Source: Rhizomys pruinosus
Taxonomy: Eukaryota > Chordata > Mammalia > Rodentia > Spalacidae
Length of the DNA stretch: 64,000 nt
Reading direction: 5' to 3'
Assembly (NCBI GenBank): GCA_009823505.1
Contig: VZQC01010550.1
Location: 3,629,581 to 3,693,580, forward strand
The translations under genes and the position numbers were made by a program. The number at the start of each line of letters is the position of its first letter. The stretch's first letter is position 1. Positions 1 to 11,178 of the stretch are shown in pieces. Below the pieces are notes generated by a model. It was not told the origin of the DNA and did not search any database. It was given only the letters and a program-made list of their open reading frames with translations.

Positions 1-63
1 ACATATAGAAAAAGTATAAAACAATATAAGAGAAATAACAAAGTTTACATAACTACCGAATAC

Positions 64-88
64 CAAAAAAAAAAAATAACATACAAAG

Positions 89-148
<60 letters not shown>
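64..148. repeat. A-rich tract
   Basis: Nearly pure A run of about 60 bases preceded by interrupted A-runs. No SINE body abuts it, so it is a simple repeat or an orphan retroposon tail. Confidence 0.9.
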
Positions 149-150
<2 letters not shown>

Positions 151-714
151 ATCTATAGCATTCATTTCATAGACGATAACAAATTATGCAGTGCAAACAA
201 AATATTTTCTTTGAGTTGGGTGGAATGAGACAAGAAGTTTCCCTTTACAAATCTGACTCACAAGTATTTTGACTTACACAACTATGAATGTATCAACTAT
301 TTAGACTGGCTTGTATTTGCCATCAACTTGGCAGGATGATCTGGAAAACAAGCCTCATGTTATCAGCAACTACCTATTTGGCTTACTGGGCAGTTTACAT
401 GGAATGGTACTGCTTAGCATCCATCTTTTGTCTCTACTCTCCCACCTCTGTCTAAGGTGTCCTTTCTTCTTGAGTAGTTTTCATGCTTCTGGTTAGACAA
501 TCCTGTAAATAGACTCGTTTGTCAAGAAAGCTCTAATGCAAAGCACTTTTACTAAATGGCTGAAGTTGAGGTGGGTTCCTGAAAATGGAGGGCAAAATTA
601 TTTTAATGCAATCTGTCCAAAATCGAGGTGTTGCCAATGAGCTGTAAATGATGGTGGGAAGAAGGTTTAAGAGGTGATTGTGCATTCTAGTATGTTAAAT
701 GATTAGGAGTGCTC
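149..714. other. Intronic DNA, nothing recognised
   Basis: AT-rich unique-looking sequence. I see no exon, SINE or simple repeat. The next expected ANKRD28 exon downstream of 7205 was not found in 1-7200. Confidence 0.5.
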
Positions 715-1000
715 AATGAGAGCCAGCCAGCAGGATGGTTTAGCAGGTCAGGGCACCTGCCTGCCAAGCTTGGAGACCTGAGTTTGGATTCCCAACACTC
801 ATGTAAAGCCAAGCACAGAAGCATATGTTTGTAACCCCTGCCATTTGGGGATGGGGTGCTGCACAACCAGATTCCTGGAGCTCAATGACCAGTTAGTCTA
901 CCTAGATCAGTAAACTCCACAATCAGAGAATATGTCTCAAAAAATATGGTGAAGAGCAACATAGAAACCTGTGGTCTCTGTATATGTACAGGAACTCAAA
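715..1000 (+). mobile_element. Old composite SINE (B4/RSINE1-like)
   Basis: A tRNA-like head (gagccagccagcaggatgg, then a decayed B box near 785) is followed by a B1-like body around 830-945 ending in a tctcaaaaa tail. It is strongly diverged, so the family name is approximate. Confidence 0.5.
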
Positions 1001-2279
1001 CACAAACATACCCACCCCAACCCCCAACCCCTCTTACAGAGATTGACATTTATAGAAGGGCAGCAGCTTTTTCCTACTATAAATATAGATGCTTGCCCCT
1101 AAAGCTACTTGCCTAAGTAACAGCAGCTAACACAATCAGCAACTACGCATAAATGTCACCTTTGTAAATATCCAAGTTCAATAGCAAAGTTAAAGCACCC
1201 AAATGAGAAAAACCACCTAAGTAGGATAAAAAAGGTTTTATTTTGCCTACATCACCCCTCACCCAAGTACTATACCATACAGGAGTCTCCTAGGCTCCTT
1301 GTTTATATTATAGTGGAAAAAGAACTGGAGGTAGTCTACATTCAGATTCTCCAGCACCTGAGACTTCCTTGTAGAAGTTCTCCTTTCGTTTCACTCCAGG
1401 GGAGACACTGAGGGTGACAGAAACAAGACTATCTGGAATCAGTTGAAGGAGGGTTGTGGGGTCATACCAACCAGCATAAAGACCTGGTGGTAGCTGTGCA
1501 TTTTAGCCAATGGAAATTCACTACCAGAAAGACTAGCCAACAGTGTAACCTTGAACAAAAAACAAGTTTCCTCCACATAAACTGATTTATCATAGGTATT
1601 TAGTAAAATAATAGAAAACTAATACAAAATGAAGTATTCAGTACGAAAGTGAAAAAGGCTGCTAGGAATGAGGCTCTGTGGTAGACTACTAGCCTAACAG
1701 GAAAATTTGTCACTTGTGACAAAGGATGGATAGAGGACATTATAGTTATTGAAATAAACTAGGGGCAGAAAGATAAGGCCTGAATAGTGTCATATATATG
1801 TGGGATGTAAAAGGGCCAAACTGTAAAGCAGAAAAGTAGTTAGCGTAGGCTATGGAAAAAAAAAGTAAATAGGAAATTATTGGTAAAGGAGGACAAGGTT
1901 TCAATTAGAAAGAAGTCTGAGATCACTGTATAACAGTGCAACTATAAACAATCTTTAGATTATGATATTAACAAAAGTACAGAACGTGGATAAATTTGAC
2001 AAAAATAATACTCAATGACAGAATAAAATAAGGCAAAAGAAACTAAAAATACCTAAATATATCACCTAAAAACGAATGAAATATTCTACAAGATCTACTG
2101 AATGTTTGAATTTGTTACTTATTTTGACACTTATTGATGAAATAAATATTTCTCTAACTTTACAAAACATGAGTAAAACTAAGCAACATAAGCTCAAGCA
2201 TGTCTATCTCAGAAGTACAATTCTATGAGTAACACTAATTTCTACCGCTTTAGACAGAAAAAAAATAATTCTGACTTAT
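1001..2279. other. Intronic DNA, nothing recognised
   Basis: About 1.3 kb of AT-rich sequence without a coding signal or a repeat I can name. Confidence 0.45.
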
Positions 2280-2294
2280 AGAAAATAATTCTTA

Positions 2295-2541
2295 GGGGCT
2301 GGAGAGATGGCTCAGTAGTCCGCTGCTCTTGCAGAGGACCCGGGTTCCATTCCCAGTACCCACATGGCGGCTAAGAACCGTCTTTAAGCAGGGTGTGGTG
2401 GTGCACGCCTTTAATCCCAGCACTTGGGATGCAGAGGCAGAGGCAGACGGATCTCTCTGAATTCAAGGCCGGCCTGGTCTACAGGGCTAGGTTGCAGGCC
2501 AGCTGGGACTACAAGGAGACCCTGTCTCAAAAAGAAAAGAA
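2295..2541 (+). mobile_element. Chimeric B2-head/B1-body SINE, copy 1
   Basis: The first 92 bases are a B2-type head (ggggctggagagatgg, B box near 2340) that stops at gtctttaa. A B1 body starts directly at 2387 and runs to an A-rich tail. The 13-base direct repeat agaaaataattct at 2280-2292 and 2782-2794 flanks this unit plus the B2 nested in its tail, so head and body inserted as one piece. Confidence 0.75.
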
Positions 2542-2770
2542 GGGGCTGGAGAGATGGCCTAGCGGTTGAGAGCGCCGACCGCTCTTGCAGAGGACCCAGG
2601 TTCGATTCCCGGCACCCACATGGTGGCCGAGAACCGTCTGGAACTCCAATTCCAGGGGAATCCGAGACCCTCTTCTGACCTCCGCGGCATTGCATGACAC
2701 GGGAGCACAGACTTGCATGCAGACGGTGCATTCATACACATACAGAAATAAATAAAAAAATAAAAAAAAA
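2542..2770 (+). mobile_element. B2-type SINE nested in tail of copy 1
   Basis: Full-length tRNA-derived SINE with A box (tggcctagcgg) and B box (ggttcgattccc), ending in gaaataaataaaa. It lies in the A-tail of the chimeric SINE. Confidence 0.9.
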
Positions 2771-2891
2771 GAAAAGAAAACAGAAAATAATTCTCCTATA
2801 AATGAGTCAGATCTTCACTCTGCAATGGACCAAGATTTCAGATTAAACTATTTGAGCCCTACAATTTGGCATCAAATTCTAGTAAATTCTG

Positions 2892-3098
2892 GGCCTAGAG
2901 ATGGCTCAGCATGTTAAGAGCACTAGCTGCTCTTGTTGAGTACCAGGTTCAGTTCTCAGCACTCACAGGGCAGCTAACAAGCATCTATAACTCCTGTTCC
3001 AGGGGACTTGATGCTGTCTTCTGACCTCTGTGGCCACTGCACTGACACCGGTGCACTTGCATACATGGGGCCAATACACTCACACATTAAAAAAAAAA
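2892..3098 (+). mobile_element. B2-type SINE, diverged
   Basis: Recognisable head (gagatggctcagcatg), B box near 2945 and terminal cactcacacatt plus A-run. Confidence 0.8.
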
Positions 3099-3101
3099 CT
3101 T

Positions 3102-3345
3102 GGGCTGGAGAGATGGCCTAGCAGTAAGAGCGCTAACTGCTCTTGCAGAGGACCCGGGTTCTATCCCCAGCACCCACATGGCGGCTGAGAACTGTCTTGA
3201 ACTCCAGTTCCAGGGGAATCCGTGGCCCTCTTCTAACTTCTGCAGCACTGCATGACATGGGTGCACAAACCTACATGCAGACAGTACATTCATACACACA
3301 CAATAAATAAAATTTAAAAAATTAAAAAATAAAAAAAACTAAAAA
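3102..3345 (+). mobile_element. B2-type SINE
   Basis: Full-length copy that begins in the A-tail of the preceding SINE. It is part of a head-to-tail pile of four B2-type copies at 2542-3590. Confidence 0.9.
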
Positions 3346-3352
3346 AGGGGGG

Positions 3353-3590
3353 AGCTGGAGAGATGGCTCAGCGGTTAGGAGCACCAACTACTCTTGCAGA
3401 GAACCTGGGTTTAACTCCCAGCACCCACATGGCAGCTAAGAACCGTCTTTAACTCCAGTTCCAGGGGAATCCAATGCCCTCTTCTGACCTCCACGGCATT
3501 GCACGACACAGTTGCACCAACCTACATGCAGACTGTACACTCATACACGTAGAAAAAAATAATAACCTAAAGAAAAAACTAAAAAATATT
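3353..3590 (+). mobile_element. B2-type SINE
   Basis: Full-length copy in the same orientation as its left neighbours, ending in an AT-rich tail. Confidence 0.9.
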
Positions 3591-3797
3591 TTAAAATATT
3601 TAAAAATTCTAGTAAATTTGAAGGACATTTAACTATTATTATCTTGGCCATATAAACTAAGAAAAACACGTGAAAGCCTCTGCGTAAAAGCAGGAACTCA
3701 TTCAAGGTCATTGAAGCTTTTCTGAGAAGCCTAAATTTGAGATGGAGAAAGGCCCTGAAGCTCATAAATGTAGTCCTACATATTTACAACAAAATAA

Positions 3798-3951
3798 AAG
3801 AGAGATGGCTCAGCAGTTAAGAGCACTGACTGCTCCTGCAGACAACCTGGGTTTGGTTCCTGGCAAATCCCAGTGCCCTCTCTTCTGACCTCCACAGGTA
3901 CCGCATGACATGGGTGCATTACACATACACAGCCAATACACTCATAAAAAT
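3798..3951 (+). mobile_element. B2-type SINE, internally deleted
   Basis: Head and tail are present. The segment between gttcctggca and aatcccagtg, normally carrying the cacccacatgg block, is lost. Confidence 0.8.
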
Positions 3952-4445
3952 AACACTCAAGTTCCACACCTAAAATGACTAAGAAGATTGGATTTGTAGT
4001 CCAAATGTTCTTTACACTATAAATACCAATATAGCTCCCCCCCACCTTCCACCTCCTTTTTTAATTTTCTTTAAATTTACAGTTAGTGGTTTATACAGCT
4101 TCTTGCATATTCTGGTAATTTTTATTTTCCAAAAATTTGTTACTTGAAGTGTTTTTAAATTAATTGATTACCTTTAAGTTACAGATGCAAGCAAGTACTT
4201 TTCCTTCCTTCCTACAAATATTCTGATCTACTCCAGACATAGCAATATAGCCAAGAAACCTAAGCTTCTACTCCTGCCCCAAGGAATAAAGCAGTCAATG
4301 AACCATGACTGACATAAGCAATTATTAATAACAATCCTTTCTTTTATTTTGTTAATAGAGTAGGTCAATAACCACTGAAACTTCAGATCAGTCTCACAGG
4401 GATTCTAGAAGATACTTTTCTATGCGGAGTTACAGACAGTCGTTA

Positions 4446-4516
4446 GCTGCCATGAAGATGCTGGGAAACCTGGGGTGAGCAGCCACCTAACCACTGAGCC
4501 ATCTCTCCAGCCCCTG
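4446..4516 (-). mobile_element. B2-type SINE fragment
   Basis: Reverse complement of a B2 5' end, terminating at ccatctctccagcccc. Confidence 0.8.
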
Positions 4517-4539
4517 GGGAGGAGTGTGTTTTAAGGATC

Positions 4540-4665
4540 CCTATGTACCCCCAGCTGGTCTGGAACTTGGTATAGAGACCAGGCTGGCCTTGATCGCACA
4601 GAAATATATCTGCTTCTGCCTCCAGAGTGCTCGAATTAAAGGTATGTGCCACTATGCCCAGCTCT
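4540..4665 (-). mobile_element. B1 SINE, diverged
   Basis: Minus-strand B1 core (gaccaggctggccttga) and 5' end (gtgccactatgcccagct). Confidence 0.75.
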
Positions 4666-4868
4666 GAATAAATACTTTAGAAGGTGTTTTTTTGTTTGTT
4701 TAGTTTTTGTTTAAAATAACTTAGGTATGTTAGTAAGAAAGATACTATTTAGTGGTTCATGAAATTTAAAAATTCAGGACTTGACAATAAAAACTTCTAA
4801 AATAATAAGTGACTATGTAATAGCATAGGAACAAAACTGAACTTATCTTAAAAACATAAAAATAAGCC

Positions 4869-5010
4869 AAGCTAGACATGGTGGCGCACGCCTTTAAATC
4901 TAGCACTTGGGAGGCAGAGGCAGGTGGATCTCTGTGAGTTCAAGGCCAGCCTAGTCTACACAGGGAGTTCCAGGACAGCTGGAGCTATAGGGAGACCCTG
5001 ACTCAAAAAG
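4869..5010 (+). mobile_element. B1 SINE
   Basis: Complete B1 from gctagacatggtggcgcac to gaccctgactcaaaaag. Confidence 0.9.
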
Positions 5011-5035
5011 ACCAAACAAAACATAAAAATGAAAC

Positions 5036-5170
5036 CAAGTATAGAGGTGAATGCCTTTAATCCCAATACTTGGGAACTAGAGGCAGGCAGAGCTCTGAGT
5101 TCAAGGCCAGCTTGATCTAAATAGTGAGTGCCAGGCTACCCAGGGCAACACAGTAAGACACTATCTCAAA
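5036..5170 (+). mobile_element. B1-like SINE, old
   Basis: Diverged B1 with the atgcctttaatccc and ttcaaggccagctt blocks retained. Confidence 0.65.
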
Positions 5171-5203
5171 ACAAAACCATACCAAAGACTCACACACAAA
5201 AAT

Positions 5204-5388
5204 GGGCTGAGAAGGCGGCTCAGTCAGTAAAGTGACTACTGTATGCTCAAGCATGAAGATCAGAAATGAAATCCCCAACACCCATGTAAGATCTAGGTAG
5301 GCACATCTGTAGCCCCAGTGCTGGGGGGCGGTCAGCGACAGGCAGACCTCCGGGTTCAATGAAAGACCCTGCCTCAAAAAATAAAGGT
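5204..5388 (+). mobile_element. Old composite SINE (B4-like)
   Basis: tRNA-like head (tgggctgagaaggcggctca) followed by a B1-like second half ending gaccctgcctcaaaaaa. Confidence 0.5.
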
Positions 5389-5404
5389 AGAAAGTAACTT
5401 AGGA

Positions 5405-5441
5405 AGACACCCAACATCAACATCAACATCAACATCTAGCC

Positions 5442-5492
<51 letters not shown>
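5405..5492. repeat. (CATCAA)n then (AC)n microsatellite
   Basis: Four hexamer-like units at 5408-5436 and an uninterrupted AC run at about 5448-5492. Confidence 0.95.
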
Positions 5493-5494
<2 letters not shown>

Positions 5495-5497
<3 letters not shown>

Positions 5498-5896
5498 TAT
5501 TTACCAAATAAAAAAAAGCAATAAATCTGAGTTTCAAGAACTATTATTCTCTAAACTTAACCTTCATTATCACCAAGGGGAGAGGAAGTTTTACATAATC
5601 TCACTCAAAAAAAAGGCCACTGACATTTCTTATGAATGTTAAGGATGCTCAGAATAATAACTCAAAATGTTTCTTTATTAAATAAAGTTGAGAAGTAATG
5701 ATAGGTATAATGATCTTTGTAATGATGGAGAAATTAGCCATGGTAACTAGATTTATGGCTCATATATTTTTCATGAAAATAAGAATTATTGGCATCATTA
5801 AAGTCAAATATCAAAAATCAACCAGAATGGTATGTTTGTTTTCCTCCTCATAAATCTAAACTCCTCCATCTATTTTCCTTAAGAAAAGTAAACTTG
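5495..5896. other. Intronic DNA, nothing recognised
   Basis: AT-rich, no repeat or exon recognised. Confidence 0.45.
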
Positions 5897-5898
5897 AT

Positions 5899-6170
5899 GG
5901 GGCTGGAGAGATGGCTCAACGGTTAAGAGTGCCACTATTCTTGCAGAGAACCCGGGTTCGATTCCCAGCACCCACGTGGTGGCTAAGAACCATCTTTAAG
6001 CCGGGTGTGGTGGCTCACACCTTTAATCCTAGCACTCAGGAGGCAAAGGCAGGCAGATCTGTCAGTTCAAGGCCAGCCTGGTCTATAGAGTGAGTTCCAG
6101 GCCAGCTGGGGCTATTGGGAGATCCTGTCTCAAAAAGAAAAATCAAAAACAAACAAAGAAAAGAAAAGAA
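5899..6170 (+). mobile_element. Chimeric B2-head/B1-body SINE, copy 2
   Basis: The B2-type head runs from 5899 to 5999 and ends at catctttaa. The B1 body starts at 6000 (gccgggtgtgg) and ends in a (GAAAA)-rich tail. The junction is equivalent to that of copy 1. Flanking aagaaaagtaaac / aagaaaagaaaac is a possible imperfect target duplication. Confidence 0.75.
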
Positions 6171-6686
6171 AACCTGCTAGGATACCCTAACTAGGTAATA
6201 TGTACATGGACTCCACTTAAAATAAATGAATCTTGAATTAGGTGCATGCTTCTCCAACTTAATATAAACTCAGAAGTGATTCACTTAGAAAAGGTTTAAG
6301 AAGAAAATGCTATAGTATTCAGGTCAATACTCCATGGAAGAAATCTGCCATTTTAGCCAACATTCAAATTTATTCAGATAATTTATTTTTTAAAATAATA
6401 AAACCTTTTAAATGTCTAGTAACATTAAGTAGTCACAGTACTCTAAGAAAAAAGCTCAAGATATGCTTTCAAGATATGCTTTCTTGCAATTATACACTAA
6501 TAAAAATTATTTCAAGATCTGTAAAACTCTTGTCATTACTTAAAAAAAGCAAATCTGATTTCATACTCAAGATACATTGTAACCTAGAAATCTTTTCTGT
6601 CAAGTTCAAGAAAAGAATGCTCATGTGAAATACATATTATGGAACATTATGGTATATGCAACTTACTTTCAAAGAGGTTCAGCAAA

Positions 6687-6689
<3 letters not shown>
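6171..6689. other. Intronic DNA with a small tandem duplication
   Basis: AT-rich. The 13-mer aagatatgctttc is repeated twice at about 6458-6484. Nothing else recognised. Confidence 0.45.
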
Positions 6690-6691
<2 letters not shown>

Positions 6692-6718
<27 letters not shown>

Positions 6719-6719
6719 T
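6692..6719. repeat. (AC)n microsatellite
   Basis: About 14 AC units. Confidence 0.95.
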
Positions 6720-6828
6720 ACTCTCTTTATAAAAGCAGCAAAATATATTTTCAATGCTGAATCAAATGAAGGGTATACTGTTCTTGAGAGTATTTTTTCA
6801 ACATTCCTGTGTTTGAAAATTTCAAAGT

Positions 6829-7045
6829 AGGAGTAGAAAGATGGCTCAGCAGCAAAGAGCACTAGTTACTCTTTCAGAGGACCCAGGTTTGATTCCTAGC
6901 ACCCACATGGTAGGTAACAACCCTCTGTAGCTCCAGTTCCACAGGAATCCAATGCCTTCTTTTAACTCTGCAGGAAATGCAGAACACGGGTGCACTTACA
7001 CACATGCAGGCAGTACACTAGTACACATAAAATAAAAATACGAAG
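6829..7045 (+). mobile_element. B2-type SINE
   Basis: Diverged full-length copy 160 bases downstream (in gene sense) of the ANKRD28 exon donor. Confidence 0.85.
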
Positions 7046-7079
7046 TTGTGGGTTATTTTCTCCCAAAAGAAAAAAGAAA

Positions 7080-7103
7080 GACGTGCGCCACCACGCCTGG
7101 CTA
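7080..7103 (-). mobile_element. B1 5' end fragment
   Basis: gtgcgccaccacgcctggct is the reverse complement of a B1 5' terminus. The rest of the element is absent. Confidence 0.6.
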
Positions 7104-7204
7104 GAATTGTTATCTTTTAAATAAAACCTAAAAGACCTAGAGTACTAGGAAAAAATTTTTTAAGTAGGTTTAAAAGTTTAATATCAGTGAATTAATTGCT
7201 TTAC

Positions 7205-7288
7205 CTGAAAGTTAACATCTTCTTTCTTAAATATTAGTGCTCGAACTTCATCAGGATCACCATTAAATATAGCTTGCACCAGTGATGG
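7205..7288 (-). CDS. Ankrd28: ANKRD28 internal coding exon (first ankyrin segment)
   Basis: Read on the minus strand, this 84-base exon encodes 28 codons, from PSLVQAIFNGDPDEV to KKEDVNFQ, with no stop. I recognise it as the N-terminal ankyrin-repeat start of ANKRD28; the paralogue ANKRD44 differs at several of these positions. An acceptor (ttattttttag) precedes 7288 and a donor (cag|gtaa) follows 7205. The exon starts and ends in phase 0. ANKRD28 is known as an ankyrin-repeat regulatory subunit of protein phosphatase 6 and has reported roles in focal adhesion signalling. Only this segment of a roughly 1,050-residue protein lies here; following exons would lie beyond the left edge. Identification is by recalled family sequence, not a search. 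Confidence 0.9.
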
Positions 7289-8415
7289 CTAAAAAATAAA
7301 TAAAACATCAGTCATGTCATTTGTATAATTATAAATCTTTCAACATAATTTCTAAATCTAAAGTTTTTCTCCTCTGCAGCCAGTGTTTTTTGGAGGGGGA
7401 AGGGGACATGATATAATCACACATTTCATGAAATTAAATCATACCAAAGTACAAAGTTTATCCTTGGTGGTGGGGTGAGATAAAAGAACTGCCTAACTAA
7501 AANAAAAAAAAAAAAAAAAAAAAAAAAATGTATTCATCAGTAAATTTGACCAAAATTAAGTACTATAATAGACACAGATTTTATTAAGTGAAAGCATATA
7601 TATGATAAAGAGAAAGACATTCAAATACGAGTCTGATTGCTCAAATCTGTGAGACAGAACTGGTCAAATAAGCAATTCTCAACCCATAATAATGGTTATG
7701 AAAGGAGATGATTTTGAAAGGATTTATTTAGGGCATGAAAAAAAAAATCACATGCATGGGTTAGCATTCATTATGTACAAAGATATAAACCCCAAGAAAG
7801 AAAACTTGACAACTGATGAAAAACATTACTCAAAGACCAAAAAATATTGTACATCTGAATTAACATGGTAAGATAAACATATGCATGTCTAAATATAATT
7901 TCCTGATCAACAACCCGGCATCTGTAAGGTATCATATTATACTAGTTAAATAAGGAGGCAGTTGACAACAGAATTAAAAATAAGGTTAAGGATGTACAGT
8001 CTAATTATTTTTCTTAATATAAAGTCTCACATACAAATACGTAAAATTATTTCTAGAAAAGGCTATGCCTTGATGCTGCTGGTAGTAGTCAATCTTTCCT
8101 ATAATATGTAGACTCCCTAATTCTTGTCACTAAAACCAAATCAAACAAAATGAAAACAAGAACACAGCCTTCATAATCACTAATTTTTAAGTTCTTATAA
8201 AAAAGATTAGCAAATAATACAGTCTAAAAGTGGTATCTAAGCACTGAACACTCAGAAGTGTGTTCATTTTACACACAAATCATACTGCATCACACTGACG
8301 CAAATATTGCTTTGAGTTTCTAATGAAACTAGTGAAAATTGACTCAATTATTCTTAAATAATAAATTTACATCACTAGCTCTGTAAAACATAAGCAACAT
8401 AAACTCTAATCTTAC
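7289..8415 (-). other. Ankrd28: ANKRD28 intron
   Basis: 1,127-base intron between the two recognised coding exons, bounded on the minus strand by gtaag at 8415 and ttttag at 7289. It holds an A-rich run with one unresolved base at 7503 (7501-7528) and otherwise no repeat I can name. Confidence 0.8.
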
Positions 8416-8580
8416 CAATACATTTCCAGAAGATGGAGAATGTAGGGATTTATTTTCCTGTGGCAATTTAGAAATGAATGTAGGAGAATCATCTTCTACC
8501 TCCTCCAAAACAACAATACACACTCGACTCATTCGCTCTTTTAAAACATTAAATCCCAAGCTACGTGATAAAAGTCACAG
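8416..8580 (-). CDS. Ankrd28: ANKRD28 alternative first coding exon
   Basis: Minus-strand exon of 165 bases. An acceptor-like ttgtattcttccag ends at 8581 and a strong donor gtaag starts at 8415. Coding begins at the ATG at 8532-8530, because the exon's second upstream in-frame codon is TGA. The next 39 codons begin MSRVCIVVLEEVEDDSP, are rich in acidic residues, and end ...SGNVL exactly at the donor in phase 0, so they join directly to PSLVQ of the next exon. The 48 bases before the ATG would be 5' untranslated. I believe long ANKRD28 isoforms carry a related acidic N-terminus, but this is memory. A first exon starting within this block instead of at 8580 is possible. Confidence 0.75.
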
Positions 8581-9937
8581 CTGGAAGAATACAAGCAGTT
8601 TTTCCTCCTCTTCTGTATAACACTTACAAACATTCTCTGAACAGTGCAGCTGGCTTTATAAAGTTAGTAAGTACAATCAGAGAAACTGAAGTTTAAAATT
8701 ATGACACATAACTTTTAACTTCCTAAAAATAAAATCCTACTTTCTTCCAGGTTATTGAAATAAAGTTCCACATCAACATGCCAATAATTAAAACTGAGTC
8801 CAATATTAGCTCTTTTAAAAATATTTTTCTTCCACCAAAATAGTTACACTGTAGTCTGAGATTTACTTGTACAAAACAATCATTGCTTTGGGTGACATAC
8901 ACAACCACACAAAGAATGAAATTAGAAACAACTGCTGTGACAGAGATGATCACAGCTAGACCCACTCCTGCCTACAAGGTCAGGTAGTTACCAGTAGCTA
9001 GCTGGCTTGTAACTAAAAATAAAAAAATAAAATCTCACTATTTTGTTTCCACTTCTAATTTGTCTTCACTTCTTCAGCTTCACCGATTTAATACAGATAT
9101 TATCCAGGAAACAAATAAAAAATCTAGTTCAGCAAAAATACTGAAAATGAAGCTCAGAGGTTGACAATTCTTTCTCTTGTTTCAAGAAAGGAAAAAAAAA
9201 ACAACAGTCTGCATTAATAGCAAAGCTGCAGTACATTTACACGTGATGAGTCAGATCATAAGAAACAATATGACTATTGGTACTAGAATACAGCTTGATT
9301 AATCCAGATTTCCCATATAATAGAAGAAACACAGATAGCTTTATTCCCATCAATAACACAGACAAGGGAAAGCTTTCATTCTTTCTCCATCAGGCAGTTG
9401 TTTGTGGCTGCTCTAGCAAAAAGACACAGGAACCAGGCAGAAATGGTCAGTGAAGAATCCTAATAGAACAAGCAGACAACAAAAGAATTAGAAGACCTTT
9501 GAGGTCAAATTACTGCTTCAGAATTTTCATTAAAAAAAAAAAGAAAAAAAAAAGCAGTTTATCATTCCAGTATTTCCTTTGATCTTCACATGAATACAGC
9601 TTCCATTAAATAGTCTTCATTCAGAGGGGGTACTGTGCATTTTCTCTAAGCAACTACTTTATTCATTCAATCATCTGCCTCTGTGCCAATATACTTTCCT
9701 TCCCCGGTGAAAAACCGCTAGTTATTCTTTTCAGTTGATTTCAGATGCTTTCCTGTTCCTCAGATGATCTTGCAAAATGCCGCTGACATCCTCAAATGAG
9801 TAGGCCCTTGAAAAATATCTACAGAAAGAGCCTCAGGATCAGCCCTGCAGAAGCATTCCAACTGAGCAACAGTCTGAGAGCAAAGACTGCAGACCCGCAG
9901 GATGAAATGCCTAGTAATGCTCACATGCTACACTTAC
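8581..9937 (-). other. Probable ANKRD28 5' intron
   Basis: SINE-poor unique sequence upstream of the alternative first coding exon. It contains an A-rich tract at 9531-9554. It is intron if the donor at 9937 is used, otherwise 5' flank. Confidence 0.4.
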
Positions 9938-10060
9938 CAGAGAGCCGAGCGACTGCTCAGGATGTAACTTCCTCTAGCAAGAGAAAAAATAGTGCATTTG
10001 GACAGCCCTCACAATTAGAAGGTTCATGCCAGTTCTGTGACTAATCCAGATCAAACTGAA
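9938..10060 (-). other. Candidate 5' untranslated exon of ANKRD28
   Basis: On the minus strand ctctctg|gtaagtg places a near-perfect donor at 9937. The upstream block is repeat-free and richer in CpG than its surroundings. It lies 1.36 kb before the acceptor at 8581. The 5' boundary given is arbitrary because no acceptor or start site can be fixed. An 82-codon open frame on the opposite strand (9796-10044) has no recognisable homology. Confidence 0.3.
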
Positions 10061-11178
10061 AATTTCTGTAACTGAAAAATGAGTGCGCTTTTAACATTTT
10101 CCACTAAAAGCCACAAGGAAATCTGGTGTACTGCCTCTGCTGACTAACACTGGTTTTAGCGAGTAAACAATTCCAAACAGCTTAACTGCTTTCATATGCT
10201 GCAATATAGCAAGTGCTTAACTCTCTGAGGGCAGCTGTGGGAAGGACATGCCTGCAGTAATTCATAAAAGATCTGAAGGGGAAGGAGAAATGTTTTATAA
10301 GAATGAAAACCATGAACCTTAAAGTGGGCCACTCTTATTTTTGCCAAGATCTGTCCCAGGTGTTATTTTCTAAAATGCAAAAAAGTTTTAAAAAAGTAGT
10401 TTAAGGCTTGCTAACAATTTCTAAATTAACAAATTCATTTACTGAACCATACTAGTAAAGAAAAAAAACTAAAAAACTAATAGAGGTAGAAATCTTAACT
10501 CTAAAATTCCATGAATCATTTGAATTTTCTCTGAAGAAATGAAATTATGCTACCTTCCTACCTAAACATGTTATACGGCCTTAAAAACTTGTTAAACACA
10601 TACATCAAACAAAAGTTTAAAGTTCTTGACCTGAATTATTTACATATCAAAAGAGCACAATGTTACAAAGAAAAAGAAATCTCCTTCCTTATAAAGTAAT
10701 TTTCCAAAGGCTGTAATTGTCAGAATCAGCCCCAGTAAGGTATGGGGGGGGGGGTACTGCACTTGACCAGCACACCTGGGTTTGAGCCTAAAGCACAGCA
10801 AAAAAACCCAAAAAGTCCAGACATTTTGCAGTTGGCTTCCACCCCCATTTAAGCCTTTTTGTTTCCCCACAATGGGAATATTTCCCAACAGAAAAAGTGC
10901 AAACCATGCATCCCGTCTTCTATCAACTAGCATTCTCACAAGTATCTGTAACCTAAGATCTCCTAGCTGCTATACATGCTCACTTAATACACTAACTTAC
11001 TCCCATAGTCTGATTTTATACAGAGGGGGGGAAAAAACCCAACATCCCAGAAGAACTTCATCCAGTCATTCAAATTACTAAAATGCTTAATATATACAAC
11101 ATTCATACCCCCAAGATTTTCTTGACTATAATTCTAGGTTATAAAAGTGACTCTGAAAGATAAAGTTTAGGTAACATG
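10061..11178. other. Non-coding DNA, nothing recognised
   Basis: Unique-looking AT-rich sequence. A run of G occurs at about 10746-10754. No SINE or exon recognised. Confidence 0.45.

Noticed and set aside
2542..2620. tRNA gene suggested by A and B box motifs
   Set aside because: Internal Pol III boxes belong to the tRNA-derived B2-type SINE head, repeated dozens of times; no tRNA cloverleaf with acceptor pairing is present.
9796..10044. 82-codon plus-strand frame
   Set aside because: No recognisable homology, no splice or promoter context on this strand, opposite to the host gene.
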